A DNA stretch of 34,557 bases from Gammaproteobacteria bacterium (GTDB taxonomy: Bacteria > Pseudomonadota > Gammaproteobacteria > Enterobacterales > Alteromonadaceae), in assembly GCA_013373245.1 (NCBI GenBank), contig JABXID010000038.1:1-34557 (forward strand). The letters are read 5' to 3'. Position numbers and translations under genes: made by a program. Numbering within the stretch: the stretch's first letter is position 1; each line of letters starts with the position of its first letter. This document shows positions 1 to 9,834 of the stretch, piece by piece. The notes beneath the pieces are model-generated. The model was not told the DNA's origin. It saw only the letters and a program-made list of their open reading frames with translations, and ran no database searches.

Positions 1-54
1 AAATAAGACCGCACTTAAGTTTAGGAATGAAAACACCTAACCAAGTGCATAACG

Positions 55-86
55 AAAAAGGCCAATGATAAAATCACTGGCCTTTA
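55..86 (-). terminator. Hairpin terminator of the minus-strand hslR-hslO-M28 operon
   Basis: The arms AAAGGCCA (57-64) and TGGCCTTT (78-85) pair perfectly, and inner TGAT/ATCA pairing lengthens the stem. Read on the minus strand the hairpin is followed by a T run (the A run at 55-59 on the plus strand). It lies about 45 bases past the stop codon of the M28 peptidase gene, the expected place for a Rho-independent terminator. On the plus strand it is followed by A residues, so it should work mainly leftward. Confidence 0.7.
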
Positions 87-131
87 AAAAAAACCGTCAA
101 CTTATTTTAGGACGGGACATTCTGTTCGTTA

Positions 132-1778
132 TTAGTCTTTTGGCGCGAACGTTTGACCAAAGAAGCTATCTTCTAACCAATAAGGTCTTTCGTCTTGATT
201 CGCCGCAGTTAAGGCTATACGAATATTTACGTCAGCAAACATTTTCGCTGCGTCGTAATTGATTGGCAAGTCTAGAGAATCAGTAGGTTTGTGGTAGTGA
301 TTTGCAAAAAACTCACCCCATACTTTTCCGCCATCTTCACCTTCAGTTTTTGATTTGAAACCAGTCATCAAAAATACAGAAGGAACGCCCTTTTTAACAA
401 AATTGTAGTGATCTGAGCGAGTGAATATTGCTTGTTCTGGCATTGGATCTGGACTTAAACCAATTCCTAATTGACCTGCTGCCGTTTCTACAATGTTACC
501 CATTGAGCTATGGTTTGCGCCGAACGCAATAACATCAGCAAAGTCGTATAACAACACAGGCATGTCTAAGTTCACATTTGCTACCATAGCGTTTAACGGC
601 ACTGTTGGGTTGTTAACAAAATAGTTGGCACCTAATAGGCCTTTTTCTTCACCAGTAACAACGGTGAATAACACTGAACGACGAGGCGCTTCTGAGCTAG
701 CAAGTACACGAGCAGTTTCTAACAATACAGACACACCAGAAGCATTATCCATGGCACCGTTATTAATACGATCTTTCGTAGTAACGTCTTTTGCTAAACC
801 AATATGGTCTAAGTGTGCTGTTAGCACTACGTACTCATCTTTTAGTTTTGGATCTGAACCAGGCAGTATTGCTACTACATTAGGCGAAGAAATTTCTTCG
901 TGACGAGACTTAGCCGCTAATTCAATGCTGGTGTTCAAATTAAAGCTAGGGATTGGTTTGTTATCAGTATCCAATGCGAAGATTTCTTCAAGTGGCGTAT
1001 CTGCATTAGCAAATAGCTTTTTACCAGCTTCTAAATTTAAATAAGCGCCAACTTTTAATTCCGGACGAACACCATGTGGATTTCCGTTTTCGTCTAGCCA
1101 TCTTAGTGATGGAGTACCTAAGTAATTTAACGAGGTTGTGTACGAACGCACTTTTTCACGTTTAGGCGTATGCAGGGTAATTAGGCCTACAGCACCGCGG
1201 TCAGCAGCGTGTTTTGCTTTTTCAGTGCCAGACGCTAAATGTGCCCCTTCTTCAGAAGGCCAGCTTTCAGGTCTGCCTCTTAAAGTAACAACGATTTTGC
1301 CTTTTACATCGATATCTTTGTAGTCGTTGTAATCGTACTTATCAGCAATTAAACCGTAACCAACAAAAACCGCTTCTGCCTTTACACTAGCTTCCGTAGT
1401 GTTGGTTAATGTGCTCATCATGTAATCTTGAGGGTATTTAAGTTCAATCTCACCAGAATCTGTGTGGATCACAGCTTCAGTGCTTTGTTGGTTTAAATAT
1501 GCACGGCGGAAAGGTACACGCTGCATGTAACCTTCAGTTCCAGCCGGCGTTAAGCCCAGTTTTTGGAATTCAGACGCAACATACTGAGCAGCTATTTCAT
1601 AGCCTTGGCTACCGGTGTCTCGCCCTTCTAAGTAATCGCTAGCAAGAAATTCTAAATGCGATTTAATGCGGTGTTTTTCAACACTAACGCTTTGCTCAGC
1701 CTTTGAGTCGGTCTGCGAACATGCGGCAGTAAATGCCAGAACCGCAGATAATCCTATGGTTTTTAATGTGTTATTCAT
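132..1778 (-). CDS. M28-family zinc metallopeptidase, predicted lipoprotein
   Basis: A 548-residue exported peptidase of the M28 (aminopeptidase) family with an inserted PA domain. Residues 1-19 form a signal peptide ending in FTAAC, so Cys20 is a probable lipidation site (lipobox imperfect at -3). Residues about 130-260 look like the PA domain. The M28 zinc ligands and catalytic acid are all visible: TAHLDH (His322), AMDNASG (Asp344), TGEEKG (Glu377/378), NLDMP (Asp405) and HYHKPTD (His496). The reaction is expected to be removal of N-terminal residues from peptides in the periplasm or at the outer membrane; the specificity cannot be read. It is the last gene behind hslR and hslO on the same strand, 20 bases after hslO. 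An AGGA element precedes the ATG. Family call is firm; substrate unknown. Confidence 0.9.
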   Translation of the reverse strand: MNNTLKTIGLSAVLAFTAACSQTDSKAEQSVSVEKHRIKSHLEFLASDYLEGRDTGSQGYEIAAQYVASEFQKLGLTPAGTEGYMQRVPFRRAYLNQQSTEAVIHTDSGEIELKYPQDYMMSTLTNTTEASVKAEAVFVGYGLIADKYDYNDYKDIDVKGKIVVTLRGRPESWPSEEGAHLASGTEKAKHAADRGAVGLITLHTPKREKVRSYTTSLNYLGTPSLRWLDENGNPHGVRPELKVGAYLNLEAGKKLFANADTPLEEIFALDTDNKPIPSFNLNTSIELAAKSRHEEISSPNVVAILPGSDPKLKDEYVVLTAHLDHIGLAKDVTTKDRINNGAMDNASGVSVLLETARVLASSEAPRRSVLFTVVTGEEKGLLGANYFVNNPTVPLNAMVANVNLDMPVLLYDFADVIAFGANHSSMGNIVETAAGQLGIGLSPDPMPEQAIFTRSDHYNFVKKGVPSVFLMTGFKSKTEGEDGGKVWGEFFANHYHKPTDSLDLPINYDAAKMFADVNIRIALTAANQDERPYWLEDSFFGQTFAPKD

Positions 1779-1798
1779 TTAATTAATGTTCCTAAACT

Positions 1799-2692
1799 TT
1801 AGTTTATGGAGGTAGGGTTTTGATTTTCTAAGCCATTCGTTCCTTGGAATAGCGTTTTAACATCAATCTCATCAAACAAATATTGAGTCAAACAAAATTG
1901 ACAGATAATTTCGATATTTCCACGTTCAGCGACTAAATCTAATGCGTCGTCATAGGTTAATTTTAATATCGCTTCACCGGTTTTTTCTCGCGAGCAGCCA
2001 CATTTGTAGGTGACTGGTTGAGGTTCAAACAGTACTGGATTGTCTTCGTGATAAAGACGGGTTAATACTTGTTTTGCTGGTAAGTTTAATAATTCATCAT
2101 CAGTAATGGTATTTGTTAATGCTTCAAGGTGGGTGAAGTCGTCAACTGCGCTTTCTTCCACTGGTAGTATTTGCAATAACATACCTGCCGCTTTGCGACT
2201 TTGTTCCGTAACTTCGGTTGCTAACCAAACTCGAGTTTTTAACTGCTCAGATGTTTCAAAGTAATTTTCTATGCACTCTGCCAGTGAATCTTTTGAAAGT
2301 TCTGCAACCCCTTGATAACGTTCACCATCGTCTGGAGAAATCGTGATCACCATAAAACCAGAGCCTATCAACTCTGGAATAGTGCCATCTTTGATATCGT
2401 CACTGAACTTGGCGGCGGCACGCATTTCCTGTTTGTGATTGCCATTAACTACTGCGTAATTTAACGCGCCATCCCCTTGAATTTGTACGCTGATATCACC
2501 TTCGAATTTTAGCGTGGCTGTTAACAAACTGGTCGCGGCTAATAGCTCTCCTAAAACGCGTTCAACTACGTCAGGGTAATTGTGGTTTTTCAGCATTTCG
2601 TTAAAGCTGTCAGTCACTTGAACTAATTCACCACGCACGTGGCGTTGTTCGAATATATAACGGTGTAGTAAGTCTTGATTTGCTGTGGTCAT
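1799..2692 (-). CDS. hslO: Redox-regulated holdase chaperone Hsp33
   Basis: A 297-residue Hsp33 chaperone. It is a cytoplasmic holdase that binds unfolding proteins when oxidative stress and heat oxidise its cysteine switch. The C-terminal zinc/redox centre is complete: CGC (Cys231, Cys233) and CQFC (Cys264, Cys267), in the family spacing. The N-terminal substrate-binding domain covers about residues 1-180. Length matches the family (about 290). It lies 16 bases downstream of hslR on the same strand, the classic hslR-hslO pairing, and the M28 gene follows. No truncation or odd residue was seen. Confidence 0.97.
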   Translation of the reverse strand: MTTANQDLLHRYIFEQRHVRGELVQVTDSFNEMLKNHNYPDVVERVLGELLAATSLLTATLKFEGDISVQIQGDGALNYAVVNGNHKQEMRAAAKFSDDIKDGTIPELIGSGFMVITISPDDGERYQGVAELSKDSLAECIENYFETSEQLKTRVWLATEVTEQSRKAAGMLLQILPVEESAVDDFTHLEALTNTITDDELLNLPAKQVLTRLYHEDNPVLFEPQPVTYKCGCSREKTGEAILKLTYDDALDLVAERGNIEIICQFCLTQYLFDEIDVKTLFQGTNGLENQNPTSIN

Positions 2693-2708
2693 TGGGTGCT
2701 CTAATTAA

Positions 2709-3116
2709 TTATTCAAAAGAATCTGAATTTTTAAAGTTAATGAGTTTACGTCTTTGTTTTTTATCTGGCTTAGAATCCGGTCTCGGAGAAAACGCTGCAC
2801 TTTGCTGGCGCGCTAAACTTTCAGACTCTCGATGTGCAATGCTTTGCTCTGTTTCTTTATAAAGTGTTTGAGCAATGGTGAAATTCTGTCGTTTATCGGA
2901 AAGTTGCATTACTTCAACGGTTTTTTCATCATAACCTTGTCGCAGTTTTACCATTGCGCCAACTTCAACTGGCCTTGATGCTTTGCAGCGTTGGCCATTA
3001 TAGTGAACTTTTCCGCCATTGATCATGTCAGTAGCTATTGAGCGCGTTTTGTAAAATCGCGCAGCCCAGAGCCATTTATCAAGGCGTATTTTTTTATCGG
3101 CTTTTTGATCAGTCAT
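2709..3116 (-). CDS. hslR: Ribosome-associated heat shock protein Hsp15 (S4 domain)
   Basis: A 135-residue Hsp15. In E. coli this protein binds 50S subunits that carry a stalled nascent chain with tRNA and helps recycle them. An S4 RNA-binding domain occupies about residues 9-60, beginning IRLDKWLWAARFYKTRS, with the KVHYNGQ turn typical of the family. The C-terminal third is basic and low-complexity (KPDKKQRRK), as usual. It is the first gene of the minus-strand unit hslR-hslO-M28 and is divergent from gspC, with 185 bases between the two starts. That gap must hold both promoters. Confidence 0.95.
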   Translation of the reverse strand: MTDQKADKKIRLDKWLWAARFYKTRSIATDMINGGKVHYNGQRCKASRPVEVGAMVKLRQGYDEKTVEVMQLSDKRQNFTIAQTLYKETEQSIAHRESESLARQQSAAFSPRPDSKPDKKQRRKLINFKNSDSFE

Positions 3117-3187
3117 CGATAATGTTACTGTAAAAAAATGAGTGAAAAATAATAACAGAAAAAACGCGTCGAATTTAGCATAAGTAG

Positions 3188-3216
3188 TGATTTTTAGCCA
3201 TTTGTAAGGTTATACT
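3188..3216 (+). promoter_or_regulatory. Weak candidate sigma-70 promoter for the gsp operon
   Basis: A TATACT hexamer at 3211-3216 is a good -10 match. The hexamer 17 bases upstream, TGATTT at 3188-3193, is a poor -35. The predicted start near 3223 would give a leader of about 80 bases before gspC. This is the only reasonable -10 I saw in the hslR/gspC divergent gap, but the weak -35 makes the call tentative. Confidence 0.3.
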
Positions 3217-3301
3217 CGGTGGCTTGCAATTTCAGATTGTATTTTTAACGTTACATAAATAATTAAAGTGATTAATTAAGTCACACTGGAGTTTAGATTT
3301 A

Positions 3302-4288
3302 ATGGAGTCCACTCGCTTTTTTGAGCAACTCGATATAACAATACGTAAGTTGCCTCACCAAAAGCTTAGCAATCTATTAGCCGTGATCATGGTGGTTTAT
3401 CTTGCCTATGTTTCTTCAACCATCGTTTGGCAACTTGTTCCTGTAGAATCTACTAATGGCAGTGTTACTGTGCCATCGTACGCGCCTGCCTCAAACTCAA
3501 GTTCCTCTGCAGAAACCGATGTTACCTCATTGCTGTCTTTAAACTTGTTTGGAAAAGTAAATCAGCAAAAGCCAGTGGTTAAACCGAAAGTTGATAACGC
3601 TAAATCGGCGCCTAAAACCCGCTTGAATGTCACTTTGACCGGTTTAGTGGCCGATGCAAACGATCCACTTTCTAAAAGCAGTGTGGCGATCATCGACAGT
3701 TCCAAAGGGCAAAATACTTATGGTGTAGATGAAAAAATCGATGGCACGAATGCTTCTGTTTATCAGATATTCATTGACCGCGTAATACTTTATGTATCGG
3801 GTCGTTATGAAACGCTTATGTTGGATGGCATCGAGTTTTCAACCACTATTCCAGGTACAGATAATAAAGTAGATCGTGCAAGCCTTATTCAAGAACGACC
3901 TGCACCGGCGGCGCCAAGGGTTGAAGCTAAAGAGCCGGTTGATAAAAAGCGTCTCGATCAACGAGAAAATATTGAGCTATCACAAGAATTAAGAGAACAA
4001 CGCCAACGCTTATTTGAAGATCCGAAAAAGCTGTTAGACGTTATTCGAATTAGACCGTTTCGTCGAGACGGTCAGTTGCAAGGTTACCGTTTGTCGCCGG
4101 GCAAAGATGCAAAACTATTTAATGAAGTAGGGTTGAAACGTAACGACTTAGCAACAACTATCAACGGTTATGATCTAACCGATATGCAACAGGCATTGTC
4201 TGTTATGGCGGAATTAAAAACGATGACGGAAGCGACAATCACAGTGGTTCGTGACGATGCATCGATAGATATTATTTTGGCGCTTTAG
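3302..4288 (+). CDS. gspC: Type II secretion inner-membrane protein GspC
   Basis: A 328-residue GspC, the bitopic protein that links the inner-membrane assembly platform to the GspD secretin. There is a short cytoplasmic N-terminus, one membrane span at about residues 24-46, a linker rich in Ser/Ala/Pro, a periplasmic homology region at about 70-185 (TSLLSLNLFGK then LTGLVAD), and a C-terminal PDZ-like domain at about 245-328 (IRIRPFRRDGQLQGYRLSPG). GGAG at 3288-3291 precedes the ATG by 10 bases. It opens a 12-gene collinear operon; gspD begins 18 bases after its stop. Together with the downstream gene order the assignment is firm. Confidence 0.95.
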   Translation: MESTRFFEQLDITIRKLPHQKLSNLLAVIMVVYLAYVSSTIVWQLVPVESTNGSVTVPSYAPASNSSSSAETDVTSLLSLNLFGKVNQQKPVVKPKVDNAKSAPKTRLNVTLTGLVADANDPLSKSSVAIIDSSKGQNTYGVDEKIDGTNASVYQIFIDRVILYVSGRYETLMLDGIEFSTTIPGTDNKVDRASLIQERPAPAAPRVEAKEPVDKKRLDQRENIELSQELREQRQRLFEDPKKLLDVIRIRPFRRDGQLQGYRLSPGKDAKLFNEVGLKRNDLATTINGYDLTDMQQALSVMAELKTMTEATITVVRDDASIDIILAL

Positions 4289-4306
4289 CCACTGGAGTTT
4301 GGTTTG

Positions 4307-6466
4307 ATGGGATTATTCAACAATATGAATAATGTAGTGAACATTTTTACAAGACAAGTACGTGTAATTAGTTTATCAGGTGCTTTGGCTGCTGGTTTGA
4401 TGTCAGTGGCATGGTTGCCGGTTCAAGGTTATGCCGCAACACAATATTCGCCAAACTTTAAAGGCACTGATATTGATGAGTTCATTAATATCGTTGGTAA
4501 GATTTTACAAAAAACCATCATTATCGATCCGACGGTGCGCGGTAAAGTTAATGTGCGTTCGTACGACTTGTTAACGGAAGAACAGTACTATCAATTTTTC
4601 TTAAACGTGCTGCAAGTGTACGGCTTTTCTGTTGTTGATATGGGTAACGGCATTATTAAAGTGGTGAAAGCCAAGGACGCCAAAAGCTCATCGATTCCCG
4701 TTGTAGGTGACGAAAACCCAGGCATTGGCGATGAAATGGTGACCCGCGTCGTAGAAGTGAAAAACGTGTCGGTACGAGAACTTTCGCCATTATTGCGCCA
4801 ATTCAGTGATCAGTCTGGTTCTGGGCATGTAGTTCATTACGATCCGTCGAATGTCATTATGATGACCGGCTCAGCGGCGAGTGTGAATCGTTTGGTAGAA
4901 ATCATAAATCGTGTTGACCGCGCCGGCGACCAAAAGGTTGAAATCATTCGTTTAGAGTTTGCCTCAGCCAGTGAAATTGTGCGTATTGTCGAAAGTATTT
5001 ATAAAGCCAGTGGCAAAGGCGACCAGCCTGAATTTTTGATCCCTAAAATTGTATCGGATGACAGAACTAACAGCGTGATCGTCAGTGGAGAGCCACAAGC
5101 CCGTAGTCGAGTAATTGAACTAATTAAACGTTTAGACGCCGAACTCGAAACCACCGGTAACACGCGAGTTTATTATTTGAAATACGCCAAAGCCGATGAA
5201 GTAGTCAAAGTATTAACTGGCGTGTCTGATTCATTAGCGCAAGAAACCAAAGGCTCGACTTCGAAAAGTGCGCGAACCAGCAAACGCGATTATTCCATTC
5301 AAGCACACCCAGATTCCAATTCCCTAGTTATTAATGCTGAGCCTGACATGATGCGTTCGTTAGAACAAATCATTCGCCAGTTAGACATTCGTCGCCAGCA
5401 AGTATTAGTTGAAGCTATCATTGTTGAAGTATTTGAAAGTGAAGGTATTAACTTAGGTATTCAATGGGGTAGCGCTGAAGCTGGGTTTACGCAATTCAAT
5501 AATGGTGTTACGCCACTTACTAACGTAGCAGCAGGCGCAAGAGCGGCTCAAGATAGAACAGTGACGGAAACTCGAACTACCATCGCTGAATCGACTGGAC
5601 AGCCTGTAGATTCAGATATTAAACGTGTTATAGAAGGCGACAACGGAGCGGCACTTGCGCAAGTTATTTCTGGCATGACAGGCTTTGCAACTGGTTTCGT
5701 GAAAGATGGTTGGGGCGCAGTCATTCAAGCAGTACGAAGTGATACCAACTCAAACATTCTAGCAACGCCTTCTATCACTACATTAGATAACGAAGAAGCG
5801 TCTATTTTAGTGGGTTCTGAAATTCCTATTTTGACTGGCTCAACAGCAGGCGGTAACAATAGCAACCCATTCCAAACGGTTGACCGTAAAGAAGTTGGTA
5901 TCAAGTTAAATGTAACACCACAAATTAATGAAGGCACCGCAGTACAGCTACTAATTGAACAAGAAGTTTCAAGTTTAAGTGGTGCGACGGGTGTTGATGT
6001 CGGCATCAATAAACGTTCAATTAAAACCACAGTGTTGGCGGAAGATGGCGGCACCATTGTTATCGGTGGTTTAATTGATGAAGACGTGCAAGAAAGTGTG
6101 CAAAAAGTACCTTTGTTGGGTGATATTCCATGGTTGGGGCACTTGTTCCGTTCAACCGGCACGACTAAACGTAAACGTAATTTGATGGTATTTATTCGTC
6201 CTAAGATCATCAGTGAAAACAATGATATTAATGATGAAAGCATGCGTAAATATAACTACATTCGTGCTGAGCAAATCAAACGCGATGAAGAAGGTATTTC
6301 GCTAATGCCATTTACCGATCATCCGGTACTGCAAGAGTGGGATGAGAGTTTGGCGTTACCGCCGTCGTTTGAAGAGTATTTAGACGATAGTCAACCTAAG
6401 CAAAACAAGGACATTGAACAAACAGCGCCCGCAACAAAACAAAAAGATGTGGAAGGAGACAGCTAA
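4307..6466 (+). CDS. gspD: Type II secretion outer-membrane secretin GspD
   Basis: The secretin that forms the outer-membrane exit channel for folded exoproteins. From the ATG at 4307 it has 719 residues; an in-frame TTG at 4304 is an alternative start and both share GGAG at 4294-4297. A long signal sequence ends near GYAA at about residue 44. The N0 domain follows ([14 protein letters not shown]), then repeated N1-N3 domains at about 120-390, and the C-terminal secretin core with [13 protein letters not shown] at about residue 581 and [14 protein letters not shown] shortly after. A hydrophilic tail of about 50 residues could be a pilotin-binding region, but no pilotin gene is present. Its stop shares one base with the gspE start. 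Confidence 0.96.
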   Translation: MGLFNNMNNVVNIFTRQVRVISLSGALAAGLMSVAWLPVQGYAATQYSPNFKGTDIDEFINIVGKILQKTIIIDPTVRGKVNVRSYDLLTEEQYYQFFLNVLQVYGFSVVDMGNGIIKVVKAKDAKSSSIPVVGDENPGIGDEMVTRVVEVKNVSVRELSPLLRQFSDQSGSGHVVHYDPSNVIMMTGSAASVNRLVEIINRVDRAGDQKVEIIRLEFASASEIVRIVESIYKASGKGDQPEFLIPKIVSDDRTNSVIVSGEPQARSRVIELIKRLDAELETTGNTRVYYLKYAKADEVVKVLTGVSDSLAQETKGSTSKSARTSKRDYSIQAHPDSNSLVINAEPDMMRSLEQIIRQLDIRRQQVLVEAIIVEVFESEGINLGIQWGSAEAGFTQFNNGVTPLTNVAAGARAAQDRTVTETRTTIAESTGQPVDSDIKRVIEGDNGAALAQVISGMTGFATGFVKDGWGAVIQAVRSDTNSNILATPSITTLDNEEASILVGSEIPILTGSTAGGNNSNPFQTVDRKEVGIKLNVTPQINEGTAVQLLIEQEVSSLSGATGVDVGINKRSIKTTVLAEDGGTIVIGGLIDEDVQESVQKVPLLGDIPWLGHLFRSTGTTKRKRNLMVFIRPKIISENNDINDESMRKYNYIRAEQIKRDEEGISLMPFTDHPVLQEWDESLALPPSFEEYLDDSQPKQNKDIEQTAPATKQKDVEGDS

Positions 6467-8088
6467 TGTCTTCTTCGCAAGATGTGCAATTAGAACGCAC
6501 GGAAGAAAATACATTGGTTGAAGCGGCTGTTAACAAGGTTGAGAGTGAAGGTGTTGTTGAAGTTGAGCCGACAGAAAACGCAGCGCTTGAAATCGAAAAC
6601 CTTGATAATGAAACCATTGCCAATAAACGCTTACCATTTGGTTTTGCCAAACGTTTTGGCGTGTTGATTTCCAGTCAAGAAGACGAAGTGACCTTGCTGA
6701 TAAAATCAAGCACCGGTATGGACGCTTTGGTGGAAGTGCGTCGTTTTCTTGGTTATGCCCCTAAATTCACTGTCATATCAGAACAAGAATTTGATACCGC
6801 GTTAGAAATCGCTTATCAGCGAAATGCCTCTGAAACCCAGCAGTTGATGGAAGATATCGGCAACGAAGTGGATTTGTTTTCAATCGCCGAAGAACTGCCG
6901 GGCACCGAAGATTTATTAGAAAGTGAAGATGACGCGCCAATTATCAAGTTGATCAACGCGACGTTATCGGAAGCAATCAAAGAAGGCGCGTCCGATATTC
7001 ACATAGAAACGTTTGAAACCCGATTGGTTATTCGTTTCCGAGTGGATGGTGTATTGCGCGAAGTTCTATCGCCAAATCGCAAATTAGCTTCCCTGTTAGT
7101 ATCGCGTATTAAAGTTATGGCGGAGCTCGATATTGCTGAAAAACGCATTCCGCAAGATGGTCGTATTTCGCTGCGTATTGCTGGCCGTGCCATCGATGTG
7201 CGTGTCTCAACAATGCCCTCTTCCTACGGTGAACGTGTGGTAATGCGTTTATTGGACAAAAACAACGCGCGTTTAGACTTGGTTGATCTCGGCATGACAG
7301 AGAAAAACACCGAAGTGTTTGCCCAATTACTTAGAAAACCACACGGCATTATTTTGGTCACAGGTCCAACAGGTTCGGGTAAATCCACAACTTTGTATGC
7401 TGGTTTATCCGACATCAACAGTAAAGACCGAAATATTTTAACGGTAGAAGATCCGGTGGAATATGAATTACCGGGCATTGGTCAAACGCAAGTGAACCCT
7501 AAAGTCGATATGACCTTTGCGAGAGGGTTACGAGCGATTTTACGTCAAGATCCGGACGTGGTGATGATAGGTGAAATCCGTGATTTGGAAACCGCTGAAA
7601 TTGCCGTGCAAGCGTCATTAACCGGTCACTTGGTGATTTCGACTCTACATACAAACACCGCTTCGGGGGCGATTACTCGTATGGAAGATATGGGTATCGA
7701 GCCGTTTTTATTATCGTCCAGTTTACTTGCCGTTTTATCACAGCGTTTAGTTCGTACTTTGTGTAATGAATGTAAAGTTGAACATCAACCGGATGAAAAA
7801 GAGCGCCAATATCTTGGAATTTCCGCGACAGAACCTTGTTCTATTTATGAGCCGAAAGGCTGTGAAAAATGTAATTATTCCGGTTATCGTGGCCGTGTTG
7901 GTATTCACGAATTGTTAGTCGTTGATGAAGAAATTCGCGATTTGATCCACAACGGACACGGCGAGCAGGCAATTGAAAAGTACGCCAGACGCACCAGTCC
8001 AAGTATCCGCGAAGATGGTATGTTAAAAGTATTGGCTGGTAAAACGACGCTTGGTGAAGTACTGCGTGTTACCCGTGAGGACAGCTAA
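6466..8088 (+). CDS. gspE: Type II secretion ATPase GspE
   Basis: The cytoplasmic hexameric ATPase that powers pseudopilus assembly. Visible motifs are Walker [10 protein letters not shown] (300-308), the Asp-box/Walker B stretch [12 protein letters not shown] (362-373), the His box around [13 protein letters not shown] (389-401), and the GspE zinc tetracysteine, CNEC (433-436) and CEKC (466-469). At 540 residues it is longer than many GspE proteins because an acidic stretch of about 55 residues precedes the conserved [12 protein letters not shown]. That extension lies next to the domain that docks on GspL. TAATG overlaps join it to gspD upstream and gspF downstream, which implies translational coupling. 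Confidence 0.97.
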   Translation: MSSSQDVQLERTEENTLVEAAVNKVESEGVVEVEPTENAALEIENLDNETIANKRLPFGFAKRFGVLISSQEDEVTLLIKSSTGMDALVEVRRFLGYAPKFTVISEQEFDTALEIAYQRNASETQQLMEDIGNEVDLFSIAEELPGTEDLLESEDDAPIIKLINATLSEAIKEGASDIHIETFETRLVIRFRVDGVLREVLSPNRKLASLLVSRIKVMAELDIAEKRIPQDGRISLRIAGRAIDVRVSTMPSSYGERVVMRLLDKNNARLDLVDLGMTEKNTEVFAQLLRKPHGIILVTGPTGSGKSTTLYAGLSDINSKDRNILTVEDPVEYELPGIGQTQVNPKVDMTFARGLRAILRQDPDVVMIGEIRDLETAEIAVQASLTGHLVISTLHTNTASGAITRMEDMGIEPFLLSSSLLAVLSQRLVRTLCNECKVEHQPDEKERQYLGISATEPCSIYEPKGCEKCNYSGYRGRVGIHELLVVDEEIRDLIHNGHGEQAIEKYARRTSPSIREDGMLKVLAGKTTLGEVLRVTREDS

Positions 8089-9308
8089 TGGCAGCGTTTG
8101 AGTACAAAGCGCTTGATGCCAAAGGTAAAAACAAAAAAGGCATTATTGAAGCCGACACCGCCAAGCAAGTACGACAGCAGTTACGCGACAAAGGCTTAGT
8201 GCCAATCGAAGTTAATCAGGCCAGTCAAAAAGACAAACAAAACGCGGCGGGTTTCAGTTTATTTCAAGCCAAAGTGTCAGCATCAGATTTGGCGCTTATC
8301 ACCCGTCAGTTGGCGACTCTTGTTGGTTCAGCACTCACCATTGAAGCGGCGTTATTAGCGGTCGCTGAACAATGCGACAAGCCGAAATTAAAACGTACTA
8401 TCATGTCGATTCGTTCAAAAGTGGTGGAAGGTTACAGCTTGGCCGAGGGCATGCAGGAATTCCCTCATATATTCGATCACCTATTTTATTCTATGGTGGC
8501 GGCTGGAGAAAAATCCGGTCATTTAGACGAAGTGTTGAATAGATTGGCGGATTACACCGAAGCGCGACAAGCCACTAAATCTCAGTTACGACAAGCCATG
8601 ATATACCCGATTATGTTAATAACTGTCGGCGTGTTGATTGTCGGATTTTTGTTGACGACGGTTTTACCAGACATAGTCAAACAGATCGCCAAAGCTGACC
8701 AAGCATTACCGGCAAGTACCGAGTTTTTGCTATCCGTTAGCGCTTATATTACCAATTACGGTTTTATTACCGCGATCATCATTTTATTGTCGTTAATTGT
8801 TACACAAAGGGCTTTGAAAAAACCGGCACTTCGGATTAGATTTGATCGCGCTCTATTGAACTTACCTGTGATTGGTAAAGTCATATTAGGCGTTAATACC
8901 GCACGATTTGCTCGTACGTTAAGTATTTTAACGTCGAGCGCTGTGCCTATTTTGGATGGTATGAAAATATCGGGTGATGTATTAACAAATCTGTACATCA
9001 AACATGGTGTAAAAGAAGCGGCGGATAATGTGCGTGAAGGGGCGTCATTAAAAGGTTCCTTGGAGCAAACTAAGATCTTTCCAGCGATGATGTTGCACAT
9101 GATTGGCAGCGGTGAAAAGTCCGGTGAGTTGGAACAAATGTTAAAACGTTCAGCGGATAACCAAGACAACGAGCTGGACGCGCAATTAAAAATGACAATG
9201 AGCTTGTTATCACCCTTAATAGTCGCTTTAATGGCGGGCATGGTGGTGTTCATCGTAATGGCTATTTTGCAGCCTATTATGCAAATGAACAGCTTAGTAG
9301 GTATTTAG
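8088..9308 (+). CDS. gspF: Type II secretion platform protein GspF
   Basis: A 406-residue polytopic inner-membrane protein at the centre of the assembly platform, contacting GspE, GspL and the pseudopilus base. It has two repeated T2SSF cytoplasmic domains (about 70-195 and 270-395), each with the family's LARTLS/TRQLATLVGSA-like opening and GEKSG turn (AAGEKSGHLDEVL and GSGEKSGELEQML). Membrane spans occur near 172-195, 220-240 and 370-395. Length is normal. The start overlaps the gspE stop by one base. Confidence 0.96.
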   Translation: MAAFEYKALDAKGKNKKGIIEADTAKQVRQQLRDKGLVPIEVNQASQKDKQNAAGFSLFQAKVSASDLALITRQLATLVGSALTIEAALLAVAEQCDKPKLKRTIMSIRSKVVEGYSLAEGMQEFPHIFDHLFYSMVAAGEKSGHLDEVLNRLADYTEARQATKSQLRQAMIYPIMLITVGVLIVGFLLTTVLPDIVKQIAKADQALPASTEFLLSVSAYITNYGFITAIIILLSLIVTQRALKKPALRIRFDRALLNLPVIGKVILGVNTARFARTLSILTSSAVPILDGMKISGDVLTNLYIKHGVKEAADNVREGASLKGSLEQTKIFPAMMLHMIGSGEKSGELEQMLKRSADNQDNELDAQLKMTMSLLSPLIVALMAGMVVFIVMAILQPIMQMNSLVGI

Positions 9309-9325
9309 ATATTCGGAGTATTACA

Positions 9326-9763
9326 GTGAATAGAATGAAGAAAAACAATAAAGGTTTCACTTTATTAGAAGTAATGATCGTATTGGCGATTTTAGGCATG
9401 ATCATAGGAATGGTATCGACAAACCTTATCGGCTCTTCGGACGATGCAAAAATCCAAAGCACGGCGATAGAGATTCGTAATTTAGAATCTGTGCTGGACA
9501 TGTACAAGTTAAAAGCCGGTAACTACCCAACAACTGAACAAGGTTTAGAAGCATTGGTGTCGGCACCAGAGATTGAGCCAATTCCACGTAACTACCCAGC
9601 TGAAGGCTTTTTAGACCGTTTGCCTGAAGATAAATGGGGCAACCCTTATATTTTAGTAAGCCCAGGTGAAACTGGTAAGTACGATTTATATTCAATGGGA
9701 CCTGACGGCCAAGAAGGTACCGAAGATGATATTGGTAACTGGAACGCTCAAGACTTCCTGTAA
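9326..9763 (+). CDS. gspG: Type II secretion major pseudopilin GspG
   Basis: The major pseudopilin, the main subunit of the periplasmic pseudopilus. It has a class III prepilin leader cut at KNNKG^FTLLEV with Glu at +5, a hydrophobic helix of about 20 residues, and the C-terminal GspG calcium-site region (YSMGPDGQEGTEDDIGNWN). I chose the GTG start at 9326 because GGAG (9315-9318) is 7 bases away, whereas the ATG at 9335 is 16 bases away. The mature length of about 130 residues is typical. Cleavage and N-methylation need a prepilin peptidase that is not encoded in this window. A strong hairpin follows the gene. Confidence 0.96.
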   Translation: MNRMKKNNKGFTLLEVMIVLAILGMIIGMVSTNLIGSSDDAKIQSTAIEIRNLESVLDMYKLKAGNYPTTEQGLEALVSAPEIEPIPRNYPAEGFLDRLPEDKWGNPYILVSPGETGKYDLYSMGPDGQEGTEDDIGNWNAQDFL

Positions 9764-9780
9764 TCCATATCTTGAACCTT

Positions 9781-9819
9781 AAAAGAAGTGTTTGTTTTGC
9801 AAGCACTTCTTTTGTTTTA
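9781..9819 (+). terminator. Intrinsic terminator-like hairpin between gspG and gspH
   Basis: AAAAGAAGTG (9781-9790) pairs perfectly with CACTTCTTTT (9804-9813). Partial inner pairing extends the stem, and TTTTGTTTTAT follows. This has the form of a Rho-independent terminator but lies inside the gsp operon, 17 bases after the gspG stop. It would reduce transcription into gspH-N or stabilise the upstream gspG message. Confidence 0.75.
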
Positions 9820-9834
9820 TAAAGCCACGTATAT

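Noticed and set aside
5725-6243. Long minus-strand open frame inside gspD
   Set aside because: It lies wholly antisense to conserved secretin sequence, has no ribosome site and shows no recognisable domain.
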